From: Caldifermentibacillus hisashii
GTDB taxonomy: Bacteria > Bacillota > Bacilli > Bacillales > Caldibacillaceae
NCBI RefSeq assembly: GCF_027568575.1
Contig: NZ_JANUVP010000005.1
Reading direction: 5' to 3' (one strand)
Length of the DNA stretch: 64,000 bases
Shown: positions 42,898 through 52,523 of the stretch, piece after piece
How the letters are laid out: every line of letters begins with the position of its first letter
How positions within the stretch are numbered: position 1 is the stretch's first letter
Notes under the pieces: generated by a model
The model's input: the letters and a program-made list of their open reading frames with translations, nothing else
What the model was told of the DNA's origin: nothing
The model's database searches: none
Made by a program: the position numbers and the translations under genes

Positions 42898-42922
42898 AAA
42901 GGACATTCGATTATATTCGCGT

Positions 42923-42960
42923 GCCTTTCTACTTATCAGTGTAGGAAGGCTTTTATTTTT
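42923..42960 (+). terminator. S-box terminator
   Basis: GCCTTTCTAC (42923-42932) pairs with GTAGGAAGGC (42941-42950) followed by TTTTATTTTT. Confidence 0.85.
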
Positions 42961-43041
42961 AAACAAGAAATAAAATAATTCGTCTCACATTTTGATCATT
43001 TCCTACAAAAAGGAGAAGTTTAGACTGAAGGAGGGTGTGAA

Positions 43042-44067
43042 ATGATCAATGTACAAAATATCACGAAAGTTTTCACAACCAAATCCGGACCATTAACGGC
43101 TGTAAATCATGTGAATTTTACGATAGATGAGGGAGAAATCTTTGGAATCATCGGTTATAGCGGTGCCGGGAAAAGCACATTGATCCGTATGTTCAATGGA
43201 CTGGAAACACCTACGGAAGGTTCACTCACCATTGCCGATAAAGATATTACAAATATTCGCGGGAAAGAATTACGCTTGGCCCGTCGAGAAATTGGTATGA
43301 TTTTCCAACATTTCAATCTTCTCTGGTCGAGAACGGTACGCGGTAATATATCATTCCCACTGGAAATTGCAGGTGTTCCAAAGGCTTTAAGGGAAAAACG
43401 GGTAGAGAATTTAATTAAACTTGTCGGCTTAGAGGGTAGAGAAGATGCTTACCCATCCCAACTAAGCGGCGGTCAAAAACAAAGGGTCGGCATTGCCCGG
43501 GCACTCGCTAATAATCCAAAAGTATTATTATGTGATGAAGCAACATCAGCACTTGACCCGCAAACGACGGACGCAATTCTTGATCTGCTTGTGGATATTA
43601 ACAGGAAATTAGGTTTAACGATTATTTTAATTACCCATGAAATGCATGTCATTCGAAAAATCTGTCATCGTGTGGCCGTCATGGACAGTGGAAAAATTGT
43701 TGAAATTGCACCTGTTCTTGATATATTCCGACATCCAAAAGAAGAAATTACAAAACGCTTTATTGGTCAGGTGACAGAACCGGAAGAAACGAAAGAGACA
43801 ATTGACCATTTATTAGAGAAATATCCGGACGGGAAAATTGCAAAATTATCGTTTATCGGTGATGTAGCTGAACAAGCGATAATTACACGATTAATAAGAG
43901 AGCTGCCGGTTACTGTTAATATTTTGCAAGGAAAAGTATCACAAACACGAAACGGTGCCTATGGAACTTTATTTATCCATATTGAAGGAAATCCAAGTGA
44001 TATTGAGGCGGCAATCGACTTCCTAAACAAAAATCAAGTCGGGGTGGAGGTGGTACAAAATGATTGA
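43042..44067 (+). CDS. metN: Methionine ABC transporter ATP-binding protein
   Basis: A 341-residue MetN with Walker A GYSGAGKST (38-46), signature LSGGQKQRVGIARALANN near 140, Walker B VLLCDEATSALDP and C-terminal NIL domain (LSFIGDVAEQAIITRLIR). Ends normally without the extra tail of the other copy. Start has GGAGGGTG upstream. First gene of the S-box operon (yusC-yusB-yusA in B. subtilis). Confidence 0.95.
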   Translation: MINVQNITKVFTTKSGPLTAVNHVNFTIDEGEIFGIIGYSGAGKSTLIRMFNGLETPTEGSLTIADKDITNIRGKELRLARREIGMIFQHFNLLWSRTVRGNISFPLEIAGVPKALREKRVENLIKLVGLEGREDAYPSQLSGGQKQRVGIARALANNPKVLLCDEATSALDPQTTDAILDLLVDINRKLGLTIILITHEMHVIRKICHRVAVMDSGKIVEIAPVLDIFRHPKEEITKRFIGQVTEPEETKETIDHLLEKYPDGKIAKLSFIGDVAEQAIITRLIRELPVTVNILQGKVSQTRNGAYGTLFIHIEGNPSDIEAAIDFLNKNQVGVEVVQND

Positions 44068-44728
44068 AACACTCTTCCCGAATGTTGATTGGGAAAAAGC
44101 CTGGGAAAAGACGGTTGAAACTTTATATATGACCGGGATCTCTCTTGTTTGGATTTTCATTATCGGTATTATTTTAGGATTATTACTGTTTTTAACATCA
44201 GAAGGAAATTTATGGCAAAATAAATTCATTAATTGGATCATCTCAGCAGTTGTCAACATCTTTCGGTCCATTCCGTTTGTTATATTGATTGTTTTACTTA
44301 TTCCGTTCACGAGGGTATTAGTAGGCACCATGATCGGTATGGAAGCGGCATTACCGGCTTTAATCATTGGTTCCGCACCATTTTATGCAAGAATGGTTGA
44401 AATTGGCTTAAGGGAAATTGATAAAGGAGTCATTGAAGCTGCAAAAGCGATGGGGGCCAAGACAAGTACCATTATTTTTAAAGTATTGCTTCCGGAATCA
44501 ATGCCTGCGATTATCTCCGGAATTACAGTTACAGCGATTGCGTTAGTCGGTTACACTGCGATAGCCGGTGTCATCGGAGCTGGCGGCTTAGGTGATTATG
44601 CTTATTTAGATGGATTTTCTCGTAATCAAAATGATGTAACTTTATTTGCAACACTATTAATCTTAATTATCGTATTTATCATCCAATTTATTGGAGATAT
44701 AATAACAAAAAAAATTGATAAAAGATGA
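44060..44728 (+). CDS. metI: Methionine ABC transporter permease
   Basis: A 222-residue MetI-family permease with five hydrophobic segments and the EAAKAMGAKTSTIIFKVLLP coupling loop (about residues 129-148). It overlaps metN by 8 nt, preceded by GGGTGGAGG, and is followed by metQ after a short gap. Confidence 0.94.
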   Translation: MIETLFPNVDWEKAWEKTVETLYMTGISLVWIFIIGIILGLLLFLTSEGNLWQNKFINWIISAVVNIFRSIPFVILIVLLIPFTRVLVGTMIGMEAALPALIIGSAPFYARMVEIGLREIDKGVIEAAKAMGAKTSTIIFKVLLPESMPAIISGITVTAIALVGYTAIAGVIGAGGLGDYAYLDGFSRNQNDVTLFATLLILIIVFIIQFIGDIITKKIDKR

Positions 44729-44745
44729 ATGAGGGGGAAACCAAA

Positions 44746-45597
44746 ATGAAAAAATTACTTACATTATTGTTCAGTACAATTCTTGTTTTCACTCTGGCGG
44801 CTTGCGGAGGGAAGGACGACAAAACAGCGGGTGAAAGTGACGGAGACAGTGGAAAGGATACAAAAACATTAGTCATTGGTGCAACGAATGAACCACATGC
44901 AGTAATTTTGGAAAAAGCAAAGCCGATTTTAGCTAAACAAGGGATTGATTTGAAAATTAAAACATTCAGTAAGTATGAATTAATTAATCCGGCATTAAAA
45001 GATAAAGATCTGGATGCAAACTTTTTCCAACATATTCCTTACCTAGAAGCACAAAATAAAGAATTTAACTATGATTTCGTCAATGCAGGCGGGATTCATA
45101 TTGAACCAATTGGAATCTATTCCAAAAAATATAAATCATTAGATGAGGTTAAAGATGGGGCTACTGTCATAATGAGCAGCAATGTTCCTGATCATGGTCG
45201 TATCCTTACATTGTTTGAAGCAAAAGGATTAATTACATTAAAGGATGGAACTGATAAAACGGGAGCAACCCTTGATGATATTGCGAGCAATCCGAAAAAC
45301 TTGAAATTCGAATATGACTATGCACCGGATATGCTACCGACAATTTATAATAACGGTGAAGGTGATCTGGTCGTTATCAATTCCAACTATGCGCTTGATG
45401 CTGGATTAAATCCGGTTAAAGACAGTATTGCAATTGAAGACAGTGAATCTCCTTATGTAAATGTCATTGCAGTTAGAAAAGGTGATGAAAACAGAGAAGA
45501 AATTAAAGCTTTGGTAGATGTATTGCACTCTGATGAAATTCAACAATTCATACTTGATAAATGGGGCGGTTCAGTCGTTCCGGTCGACGGGGAATAA
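44746..45597 (+). CDS. metQ: Methionine-binding lipoprotein
   Basis: A 283-residue NlpA-type lipoprotein; start at 44746 (MKKLLTLLFST) after GAGGGGG; an in-frame ATG at 44725 overlaps metI. Lipobox LAAC. NlpA motifs LDANFFQHIPYLEAQN, VPDHGRILTLFEAKGLI and LVVINSNYALDAGLNP are clear. It belongs to the SAM-controlled methionine transporter, distinct from the two MetQ-like proteins of the 1-8 kb island. Confidence 0.93.
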   Translation: MKKLLTLLFSTILVFTLAACGGKDDKTAGESDGDSGKDTKTLVIGATNEPHAVILEKAKPILAKQGIDLKIKTFSKYELINPALKDKDLDANFFQHIPYLEAQNKEFNYDFVNAGGIHIEPIGIYSKKYKSLDEVKDGATVIMSSNVPDHGRILTLFEAKGLITLKDGTDKTGATLDDIASNPKNLKFEYDYAPDMLPTIYNNGEGDLVVINSNYALDAGLNPVKDSIAIEDSESPYVNVIAVRKGDENREEIKALVDVLHSDEIQQFILDKWGGSVVPVDGE

Positions 45598-45710
45598 AAA
45601 GGAATCAAATAAACTTTTGAATAAGTACAAATAATTTGGACAGAAACTAAATGTAAAGTGAGCAATTGGTTCATCGTTTGTAAATTGAAAATATTGGGTG
45701 TAAAATGAGA

Positions 45711-45738
45711 GGGTCGGAATGTTTTCCGGTCCTTTCTT
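45711..45738 (+). terminator. Terminator after metQ
   Basis: GGGTCGGAA (45711-45719) pairs with TTCCGGTCC (45724-45732) with two G-U pairs, followed by TTTCTT. Confidence 0.65.
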
Positions 45739-45859
45739 AATAAATCCCCACGAAAATCCCCTTATCATTTATCCCAATTGATTCTCATTATCTGTAAAAA
45801 GGTATATAATAAATTTATATATACAATAAGTACTCAATCAGTTGATTCTAATTTGAATT

Positions 45860-45868
45860 TGCTATAAA
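45860..45868 (+). promoter_or_regulatory. Candidate extended -10 promoter of the suf operon
   Basis: TGCTATAAA (45860-45868) is an extended -10 box with TTGATT 15 nt upstream, about 55 nt before sufC. Confidence 0.45.
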
Positions 45869-45924
45869 ATTAGAATGATAATAAATTGAGAATAACATCT
45901 TATATATAAATGGAGGTTAGCAAA

Positions 45925-46704
45925 ATGGCAGGATCAACATTAGTCATTAAAGATTTACATGTAGCAATTGAAGATAAAGAGATTATCAAAGGACTTGATT
46001 TAGAAATAAAACCCGGTGAATTTCATGCGGTCATGGGGCCGAACGGTGCAGGTAAATCAACGTTAGCTTCAGCCATTATGGGCCATCCTAAATATGAAAT
46101 TACAAGCGGTACTGTTACAATGGATGGAAAAGATGTTCTTGAAATGGAAGTCGATGAACGAGCAAAAGCAGGCTTATTCTTAGCAATGCAATACCCAAGT
46201 GAAATTAGCGGGGTGACAAATGCAGACTTTTTACGTTCAGCGATTAATGCAAAACGCGAAGAAGGTAATGAAATTCCGTTAATGCAATTTATAAAAAAAC
46301 TAGATAAATCAATGGAGTATTTAGAAATGGATTTAAATATGGCTCAACGTTATTTAAATGAAGGGTTTTCAGGCGGGGAGAAAAAGCGTAACGAAATTCT
46401 TCAATTAATGATGCTTGAACCAAGTATTGCCATTTTGGATGAAATTGACTCCGGTCTTGATATTGATGCGCTAAAAGTTGTATCAAAAGGGATTAATGCG
46501 ATGCGCAGCAATGACTTTAGTTGCTTAATTATTACACACTACCAACGTTTGTTGAACTATATTACTCCTGACTTCGTGCATGTAATGATACAAGGAAGAA
46601 TTGTTAAATCAGGCGGCCCTGAATTAGCTCAACGTCTGGAAGCAGAAGGTTATGACTGGATTAAAAAAGAACTTGGTATCGAGGACGAAATAGAAGTCGG
46701 ATAA
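45925..46704 (+). CDS. sufC: Fe-S cluster assembly ATPase SufC
   Basis: A 259-residue ABC-type ATPase; start at 45925 (MAGSTLVIKDLHV) after TGGAGGTTAG. Walker A GPNGAGKST at 38-46, signature FSGGEKKRNEILQL, Walker B IAILDEIDSGLDIDA. SufC powers the SufBCD scaffold. The first gene of the usual Firmicutes order sufC-sufD-sufS-sufU-sufB. Confidence 0.96.
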   Translation: MAGSTLVIKDLHVAIEDKEIIKGLDLEIKPGEFHAVMGPNGAGKSTLASAIMGHPKYEITSGTVTMDGKDVLEMEVDERAKAGLFLAMQYPSEISGVTNADFLRSAINAKREEGNEIPLMQFIKKLDKSMEYLEMDLNMAQRYLNEGFSGGEKKRNEILQLMMLEPSIAILDEIDSGLDIDALKVVSKGINAMRSNDFSCLIITHYQRLLNYITPDFVHVMIQGRIVKSGGPELAQRLEAEGYDWIKKELGIEDEIEVG

Positions 46705-46734
46705 TAAAGAATTGCCACAGTTAGGAGGATAAAC

Positions 46735-48045
46735 ATGACTACACAAGTACAATATCCATTCGATCAAGCCCTGATTGAATCATTTTCTGTACAAAATAAC
46801 GAGCCTGATTGGTTTAAAAATTTACGTCTCGCTGCATTGGAAAAAATTGACGTATTACCGTTGCCTAATCCGGACCGGACAAAAATCGATAAATGGAATT
46901 TTACTCACTTTCAACAACACGCTCAGGCAAGCTCTGTCTATACTAATGTCGATCAACTTCCTGAACAAGTGAAGTCGTTGATTAATGTTGAAGGTGGTGT
47001 GAAAAATCTTTATGTTCAACATAATCAAACAGCCGGTTTTGTTTCTTTATCGGACGAATTGAAACAAAAAGGGGTTATTTTTACTGATCTATTAACGGCA
47101 GTTAAGGAACATGGAGATCTTGTTCAGAAATATTTTATGACGAATGCTGTGAAAGTTGACGAAAATCGGTTAACTGCTTTCCATACGGCTTTAGTAAACG
47201 GCGGAGCATTTCTTTATATTCCGCAAAACGTTCAAATCAATGAGCCGATCCAAACCATTTTTGTCCATGATAATGCGGATGCCCCACTGATTAACCATGT
47301 GTTAATTGTTGCGGATAAAAATAGTGCAGTAACCTATGTGGAAAATTATTTTTCATTAAATGATGAATTGGAGGGCATTGCCAATATCATTACAGAAGTG
47401 ATTGCACAGGATAATGCCAATGTAAAATTTGGTGCAGTTGATACGTTGGCAAAAGGAGTCACCACCTATGTCAACCGACGCGGTTATGCTTGGCGGGATG
47501 CTCGAATCGAATGGGCTTTAGGATTAATGAATGACGGGAATACGATTTCTGATAATACGACCAATTTACATGGTGACGGTTCCTTTGCTGACACAAAAAC
47601 AGTTGTTGTTGGTCGTGGGAAACAAATTCAAAACTTTACAACAAGAGTTATCCATCATGGGAAAGGTACGGAAGGATTCATTTTAAAACATGGTGTGGTT
47701 AAAGATAATGCCACCACAGTGTTTAATGGAATTGGCAAAATTGAACATGGCGCTTCAAAATCCAACGCCGAACAAGAGACGCGTGTCCTTATGCTAAGTG
47801 ATAAAGCACGCGGAGACGCAAATCCGATTTTGTTAATTGATGAAGATGATGTTATGGCAGGTCATGCTGCTTCGGTAGGCAGGGTTGATCCGACTCAACT
47901 TTATTATTTAATGAGCCGTGGTATTTCGAAAGCCGAAGCAGAACGATTGATTATATACGGCTTCTTGGCACCTGTTGTCAACCAATTGCCGGTTGAAGGG
48001 GTAAAAAAACAGTTAACAGAAGTTATTGAAAGGAAAGTAAAATGA
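46735..48045 (+). CDS. sufD: Fe-S cluster assembly protein SufD
   Basis: A 436-residue SufBD-core beta-helix protein: VNRRGYAWRDARIEWALGL, NLHGDGSFADTKTVVVGRGKQ, RVIHHGKGTEGFILKHGVVK and the C-terminal LYYLMSRGISKAEAERLIIYGFL are diagnostic. It forms the scaffold with SufB and SufC. AGGAGG lies 6 bases upstream. Ends by 4-nt overlap with sufS. Confidence 0.95.
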   Translation: MTTQVQYPFDQALIESFSVQNNEPDWFKNLRLAALEKIDVLPLPNPDRTKIDKWNFTHFQQHAQASSVYTNVDQLPEQVKSLINVEGGVKNLYVQHNQTAGFVSLSDELKQKGVIFTDLLTAVKEHGDLVQKYFMTNAVKVDENRLTAFHTALVNGGAFLYIPQNVQINEPIQTIFVHDNADAPLINHVLIVADKNSAVTYVENYFSLNDELEGIANIITEVIAQDNANVKFGAVDTLAKGVTTYVNRRGYAWRDARIEWALGLMNDGNTISDNTTNLHGDGSFADTKTVVVGRGKQIQNFTTRVIHHGKGTEGFILKHGVVKDNATTVFNGIGKIEHGASKSNAEQETRVLMLSDKARGDANPILLIDEDDVMAGHAASVGRVDPTQLYYLMSRGISKAEAERLIIYGFLAPVVNQLPVEGVKKQLTEVIERKVK

Positions 48046-49274
48046 TGGATATCGAACGAATTCGTAAAGATTTTCCGATTTTGCACCAAAATGTCAATAA
48101 TCATCCCCTTGTCTATCTGGACAGTGCGGCTACTTCGCAAAAGCCGTTATCGGTGATTGAAACATTAAATCAATACTATCGTGAATATAATTCCAATGTT
48201 CATAGAGGGGTTCATACACTTGGAACAAAAGCGACGGATGCTTACGAAGGTGCACGGGAAAAGGTAAAAAATTTCATAAATGCGAAGTCAACGAAGGAAG
48301 TCATCTTTACGAGAGGTACGACAACATCCATCAACCTTGTGGCAACTAGTTTCGGACGGGAAATTGTGAAAGAAGGTGATGAAATTGTGCTCACTTATAT
48401 GGAACATCACAGCAATCTCATCCCTTGGCAGCAAGTGGCCAAAAAGACGGGAGCTACGCTAAAATATTTTCCGCTTCAAGAAGATGGTACGCTTTCTCTA
48501 GAAGAGGTTCGTCATACCATTTCGGAAAAGACAAAAATCGTCGCCATTACTTATGTCTCCAATGTTTTGGGTACAATAAATCCGATTAAGGAAATTGTTG
48601 AAATTGCCCATAGTAAAGGAGCCGTTGTTGTCGTGGATGGTGCCCAAAGTACACCTCATTTAAAAGTAGATGTCCAAGATTTGGATTGTGATTTTTATGC
48701 TTTTTCCGGGCATAAAATGTGCGGTCCGACGGGAATCGGTGTATTATATGGAAAAGAACATTTATTGGAACAAATGGAACCGGTCGAGTTCGGCGGAGAA
48801 ATGATTGATTTTGTTGAATTGTATGATTCAACATGGAAGGAATTACCGTGGAAATTTGAAGGCGGCACCCCGACTATTGCCGGTGCGATTGGTCTGGGGG
48901 CAGCAATTGATTACTTAGAGTCCATTGGAATGAATGAGATTCAAAACCACGAACATCAACTTGCCGAATATGCGATCAATAAATTATCCGAAATCAACGG
49001 GTTGACGATTTATGGTCCAAAAGAAATAAGTAAACGTGCCGGAGTTGTAACATTTAACATTGATGGTGTTCATCCCCATGATGTTGCGACAGTCCTTGAT
49101 ACAGAAGGAATTGCCGTTCGGGCGGGACATCATTGTGCTCAACCGTTAATGAAATGGTTGAATGTAACGGCGACTGCACGGGCAAGCTTTTATTTATATA
49201 ATACAAAAGAAGATGTGGATCGGTTGGCTATGGGGCTCGTCAAAGCAAAGGAGTTTTTCAGTGATGTCTTTTGA
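48042..49274 (+). CDS. sufS: Cysteine desulfurase SufS
   Basis: A 410-residue PLP-dependent desulfurase of the NifS group II type. PLP lysine in FYAFSGHKMCGPTG, sulfur-carrying cysteine in VRAGHHCAQPLMKWL. N-terminal IRKDFPILHQNVNNHPLVYLDSAA is typical. It takes sulfur from cysteine and passes it to SufU, encoded next. Confidence 0.96.
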   Translation: MMDIERIRKDFPILHQNVNNHPLVYLDSAATSQKPLSVIETLNQYYREYNSNVHRGVHTLGTKATDAYEGAREKVKNFINAKSTKEVIFTRGTTTSINLVATSFGREIVKEGDEIVLTYMEHHSNLIPWQQVAKKTGATLKYFPLQEDGTLSLEEVRHTISEKTKIVAITYVSNVLGTINPIKEIVEIAHSKGAVVVVDGAQSTPHLKVDVQDLDCDFYAFSGHKMCGPTGIGVLYGKEHLLEQMEPVEFGGEMIDFVELYDSTWKELPWKFEGGTPTIAGAIGLGAAIDYLESIGMNEIQNHEHQLAEYAINKLSEINGLTIYGPKEISKRAGVVTFNIDGVHPHDVATVLDTEGIAVRAGHHCAQPLMKWLNVTATARASFYLYNTKEDVDRLAMGLVKAKEFFSDVF

Positions 49275-49704
49275 ACAATTAGACGCGTTATACCGCCGTG
49301 TGATTATGGATCACTATAAAAAGCCTCGGAATAAAGGGGTTTTACCGGATGGAAATGTAACGATTGACATGAATAATCCGACATGTGGTGATCGTATTCG
49401 CTTAACAATGAAAGAAAAGGACGGCATTATTGAAGATGTAAAATTTGAAGGAGAAGGTTGTTCCATCTCCATGGCTTCTGCCTCAATGATGACTCAGCTT
49501 ATAAAAGGAAAAGATATCAATACCGCCCTTAAATTATCCCGTATTTTTTCATTAATGGTCCAAGGAAAAGACTATGATGATGAACAGTTGGATTTAGGTG
49601 ATATCGAAGCATTACATGGTGTTTCCAAATTTCCGGCACGAATTAAATGTGCGACACTTGCCTGGAAAGCAATGGAAAAAGGATTACTTTCGACTAATGA
49701 ATAA
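49264..49704 (+). CDS. sufU: Zinc-dependent sulfurtransferase SufU
   Basis: A 146-residue SufU; start at 49264 (MSFEQLDALYRRVIM). Cys41 and Asp43 in NPTCGDRIRL, Cys66 in GEGCSISMASASMM and a C-terminal Cys in ARIKCATLAWKA match the Zn/active-site set, and the characteristic ~20-residue insert (LSRIFSLMVQGKDYDDE) separates it from IscU. Accepts persulfide sulfur from SufS; overlaps sufS by 11 nt. Confidence 0.95.
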   Translation: MSFEQLDALYRRVIMDHYKKPRNKGVLPDGNVTIDMNNPTCGDRIRLTMKEKDGIIEDVKFEGEGCSISMASASMMTQLIKGKDINTALKLSRIFSLMVQGKDYDDEQLDLGDIEALHGVSKFPARIKCATLAWKAMEKGLLSTNE

Positions 49705-49763
49705 CAGGCAAAAATTTTCGTAGGAAGCACAACGAAATTATCGGACGAATGGAGGAAGGAAGA

Positions 49764-51161
49764 ATGGCAAAAAAAGCGCCTGAGATTGGCGATTACAAAT
49801 ATGGATTCCGCGATAAAGACGTTTCTGTTTTCCGAACAGAACGAGGATTGACACGGAAAGTCGTTGAAGAGATTTCAAAAATGAAAAATGAGCCGGAATG
49901 GATGCTTGAGTTCCGATTGAAAGCATTGGAACATTTTTATGCAAGACCAATGCCACAATGGGGTGGAGATTTATCCGAATTGAATTTTGATGAAATTACT
50001 TACTATGTCAAACCGTCCGAAAAACAAGGTCGTACTTGGGATGAAGTACCGGAAGAAATCAAGCGGACCTTTGATAAATTGGGTATCCCTGAAGCAGAAC
50101 AAAAATATTTAGCAGGGGTGTCCGCCCAATATGAGTCTGAAGTTGTGTACCATAATATGAAGGAAGATTTAGAGAAAATGGGAATTATCTTCAAAGATAC
50201 CGATTCAGCATTAAGAGAAAACGAAGATATTTTCCGTAAATATTTCGGAACAGTCGTCCCTTATACAGATAACAAATTTGCAGCTTTAAACTCTGCCGTT
50301 TGGTCGGGAGGTTCGTTTATTTATGTTCCACCAGGTGTAAAAGTAGATACACCGCTGCAAGCCTACTTCCGGATTAATTCGGAAAACATGGGTCAATTTG
50401 AACGTACGTTAATCATTGTTGATGAAGGGGCTTCCGTCCATTACGTAGAAGGATGTACAGCACCTGTTTACACAACAAACTCGCTTCATAGTGCCGTTGT
50501 AGAAATTATTATTAAAAAAGACGCATATTGCCGTTATACAACGATTCAAAACTGGGCAAATAACGTTTATAACTTAGTAACAAAACGGGCAGTTTGTGAA
50601 GAACGGGCAACAATGGAATGGATTGACGGCAATATCGGTTCGAAGTTGACAATGAAGTATCCTTCCGTGTTATTAAAAGGTGAAGGTGCACGAGGCATGA
50701 CACTTTCCATTGCATTTGCAAGTAAGGGTCAACGCCAAGATGCCGGGGCAAAAATGTATCATTTAGCACCAAATACTTCTTCCACGATTGTTTCAAAATC
50801 CATTTCAAGACTTGGCGGAAATGTAACCTATCGTGGTCAAGTGCACTTCGGCCGTAAAGCAGATGGTGCCAAGGCCAATATTGAATGTGACACAATTATT
50901 ATGGATAATCAATCAACTTCTGATACGATTCCATACAACGAAATCTTAAACGATAACATCTCTTTGGAACACGAAGCAAAAGTGTCGAAAGTGTCTGAAG
51001 AACAATTATTCTACTTGATGAGTAGAGGAATTTCTGAAGAAGAAGCGACAGAAATGATTGTTATGGGCTTTATTGAACCATTTACCAAAGAACTGCCAAT
51101 GGAATATGCCGTTGAAATGAATCGATTGATCAAATTCGAGATGGAAGGCAGTATTGGGTAA
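49764..51161 (+). CDS. sufB: Fe-S cluster assembly protein SufB
   Basis: A 465-residue SufB; start at 49764 (MAKKAPEIGDYKYGF), after GGAGGAAGG. Beta-helix core with YVEGCTAPVYTTNSLHSAVV (Cys), RYTTIQNWANNVYNLVTKRA, and GVKVDTPLQAYFRIN; C-terminus FYLMSRGISEEEATEMIVMGF. Central scaffold with SufC and SufD; last gene of the operon. Confidence 0.96.
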   Translation: MAKKAPEIGDYKYGFRDKDVSVFRTERGLTRKVVEEISKMKNEPEWMLEFRLKALEHFYARPMPQWGGDLSELNFDEITYYVKPSEKQGRTWDEVPEEIKRTFDKLGIPEAEQKYLAGVSAQYESEVVYHNMKEDLEKMGIIFKDTDSALRENEDIFRKYFGTVVPYTDNKFAALNSAVWSGGSFIYVPPGVKVDTPLQAYFRINSENMGQFERTLIIVDEGASVHYVEGCTAPVYTTNSLHSAVVEIIIKKDAYCRYTTIQNWANNVYNLVTKRAVCEERATMEWIDGNIGSKLTMKYPSVLLKGEGARGMTLSIAFASKGQRQDAGAKMYHLAPNTSSTIVSKSISRLGGNVTYRGQVHFGRKADGAKANIECDTIIMDNQSTSDTIPYNEILNDNISLEHEAKVSKVSEEQLFYLMSRGISEEEATEMIVMGFIEPFTKELPMEYAVEMNRLIKFEMEGSIG

Positions 51162-51181
51162 TTGGATTTATAAATGAAAGA

Positions 51182-51225
51182 AGCATTCGACTAAGTATTG
51201 TTTTACTTGGCCGGATGCTTTTTTT
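51182..51225 (+). terminator. Terminator of the suf operon
   Basis: AGCATTCGACTAAGT (51182-51196) pairs with ACTTGGCCGGATGCT (51205-51219) with wobbles and one mismatch, then TTTTTTT. Confidence 0.85.
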
Positions 51226-51353
51226 GCGATTCACCAGTGCCTCCCGTCAATTCGCTAGGGTCAACAGGAAAACGCAAAAAATTCTTTATTTCCCATATCC
51301 TTTTTCGTATTAAAATGATAATATATTAATTAAATAAATTATTGGTTTTATAA

Positions 51354-51380
51354 TTGTATTATCAATTTTTATGTTATACT
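51354..51380 (+). promoter_or_regulatory. Promoter of serC-serA
   Basis: Extended -10 TGTTATACT (51372-51380) with a weak -35 TTGTAT at 51354-51359 (15-nt spacing). Confidence 0.5.
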
Positions 51381-51428
51381 ATATTTTATCAAATTATTAT
51401 TTTTGTCAGAGAAAAGGAGAAATTATAC

Positions 51429-52511
51429 GTGGGAAGAGTATACAATTTTTCAGCGGGTCCTGCACAACTACCGGTATCAGTTCTTGAACGGGCTCAGGAA
51501 GAATTATTGTCCTATCAAGAGAAGGGTATGTCCGTAATGGAAATGAGCCATCGTTCTTCTGATTTCAAAAAAATTATTGAGCGGACAGAAGAACTAATCA
51601 GGGAATTAATGGAAATACCTGAAACATACCGGGTGCTGTTTATTCAAGGGGGAGCATCATTACAATTTTCTATGGTTCCGTTAAATTTATTAAAGAACGG
51701 CGGACATGCCTACTATGTGAATACGGGGTCATGGTCAAAAAAAGCCCTTTCTGAGGCGAAAAAAATCGGAGAAGCAAAAATTTTGGCTTCCTCTGATGAT
51801 CAGAATTTCACATACATTCCGGAGCTAGATTTACAACAAATTAATGAACAAACAGACTATGTGCATATTACAACAAATAACACAATTGAGGGTACTCGGT
51901 TTACAAAATTTCCAAATACCGGTCATGTTCCTTTGGTAGCTGATGCATCATCGAATATATTATCAGAACAATGGGATGTGTCAAAATTCGGTTTAATCTA
52001 TGCCGGTGCTCAGAAAAATTTAGGTATATCGGGGTTGACCATTGTCATCATTCGTGAAGACTTGATTGGACATGCGAAAGCAGATATTCCAACCATGCTC
52101 AACTATGAAACATATACGAAAAATAATTCCTTATATAATACACCACCAACTTTTGCAATTTATATAACAATGCTTTTGATGGAATGGTTAAAAGAACAAG
52201 GTGGAGTCGCAGCCATAGAAGAAAGAAACAAAGAAAAAGCCAATCTTCTATATAAGGCAATAGAAGATTCCAAATTATTTTATTCAAACGTGAAAAGAGA
52301 AGACCGTTCATTAATGAATATTCCGTTTATGACGGATTCCGATGAACTGAATAAATTATTTGTAAAAGAAGCTGAACAAGAAGGATTACATCAACTAAAA
52401 GGTCACCGTTCCGTAGGGGGAATGCGTGCGAGCATCTACAACGCGATGCCAATTGAAGGTGTCAAGGCGTTAGTCGATTTCATGAATGAATTTGAGAGAA
52501 AACATATTTAA
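51429..52511 (+). CDS. serC: Phosphoserine aminotransferase
   Basis: A 360-residue PLP enzyme of serine biosynthesis. Start is GTG at 51429 (MGRVYNFSAGPAQLP), eight bases after AAAGGAG; an ATG 75 nt upstream would overlap the promoter. NFSAGPAQLPVSVL, SHRSSDFKKI, QGGASLQFSMVPLN and the PLP lysine in GLIYAGAQKNLGISG are family hallmarks. Operon with serA. Confidence 0.94.
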   Translation: MGRVYNFSAGPAQLPVSVLERAQEELLSYQEKGMSVMEMSHRSSDFKKIIERTEELIRELMEIPETYRVLFIQGGASLQFSMVPLNLLKNGGHAYYVNTGSWSKKALSEAKKIGEAKILASSDDQNFTYIPELDLQQINEQTDYVHITTNNTIEGTRFTKFPNTGHVPLVADASSNILSEQWDVSKFGLIYAGAQKNLGISGLTIVIIREDLIGHAKADIPTMLNYETYTKNNSLYNTPPTFAIYITMLLMEWLKEQGGVAAIEERNKEKANLLYKAIEDSKLFYSNVKREDRSLMNIPFMTDSDELNKLFVKEAEQEGLHQLKGHRSVGGMRASIYNAMPIEGVKALVDFMNEFERKHI

Positions 52512-52523
52512 GGGGTTGAAAGC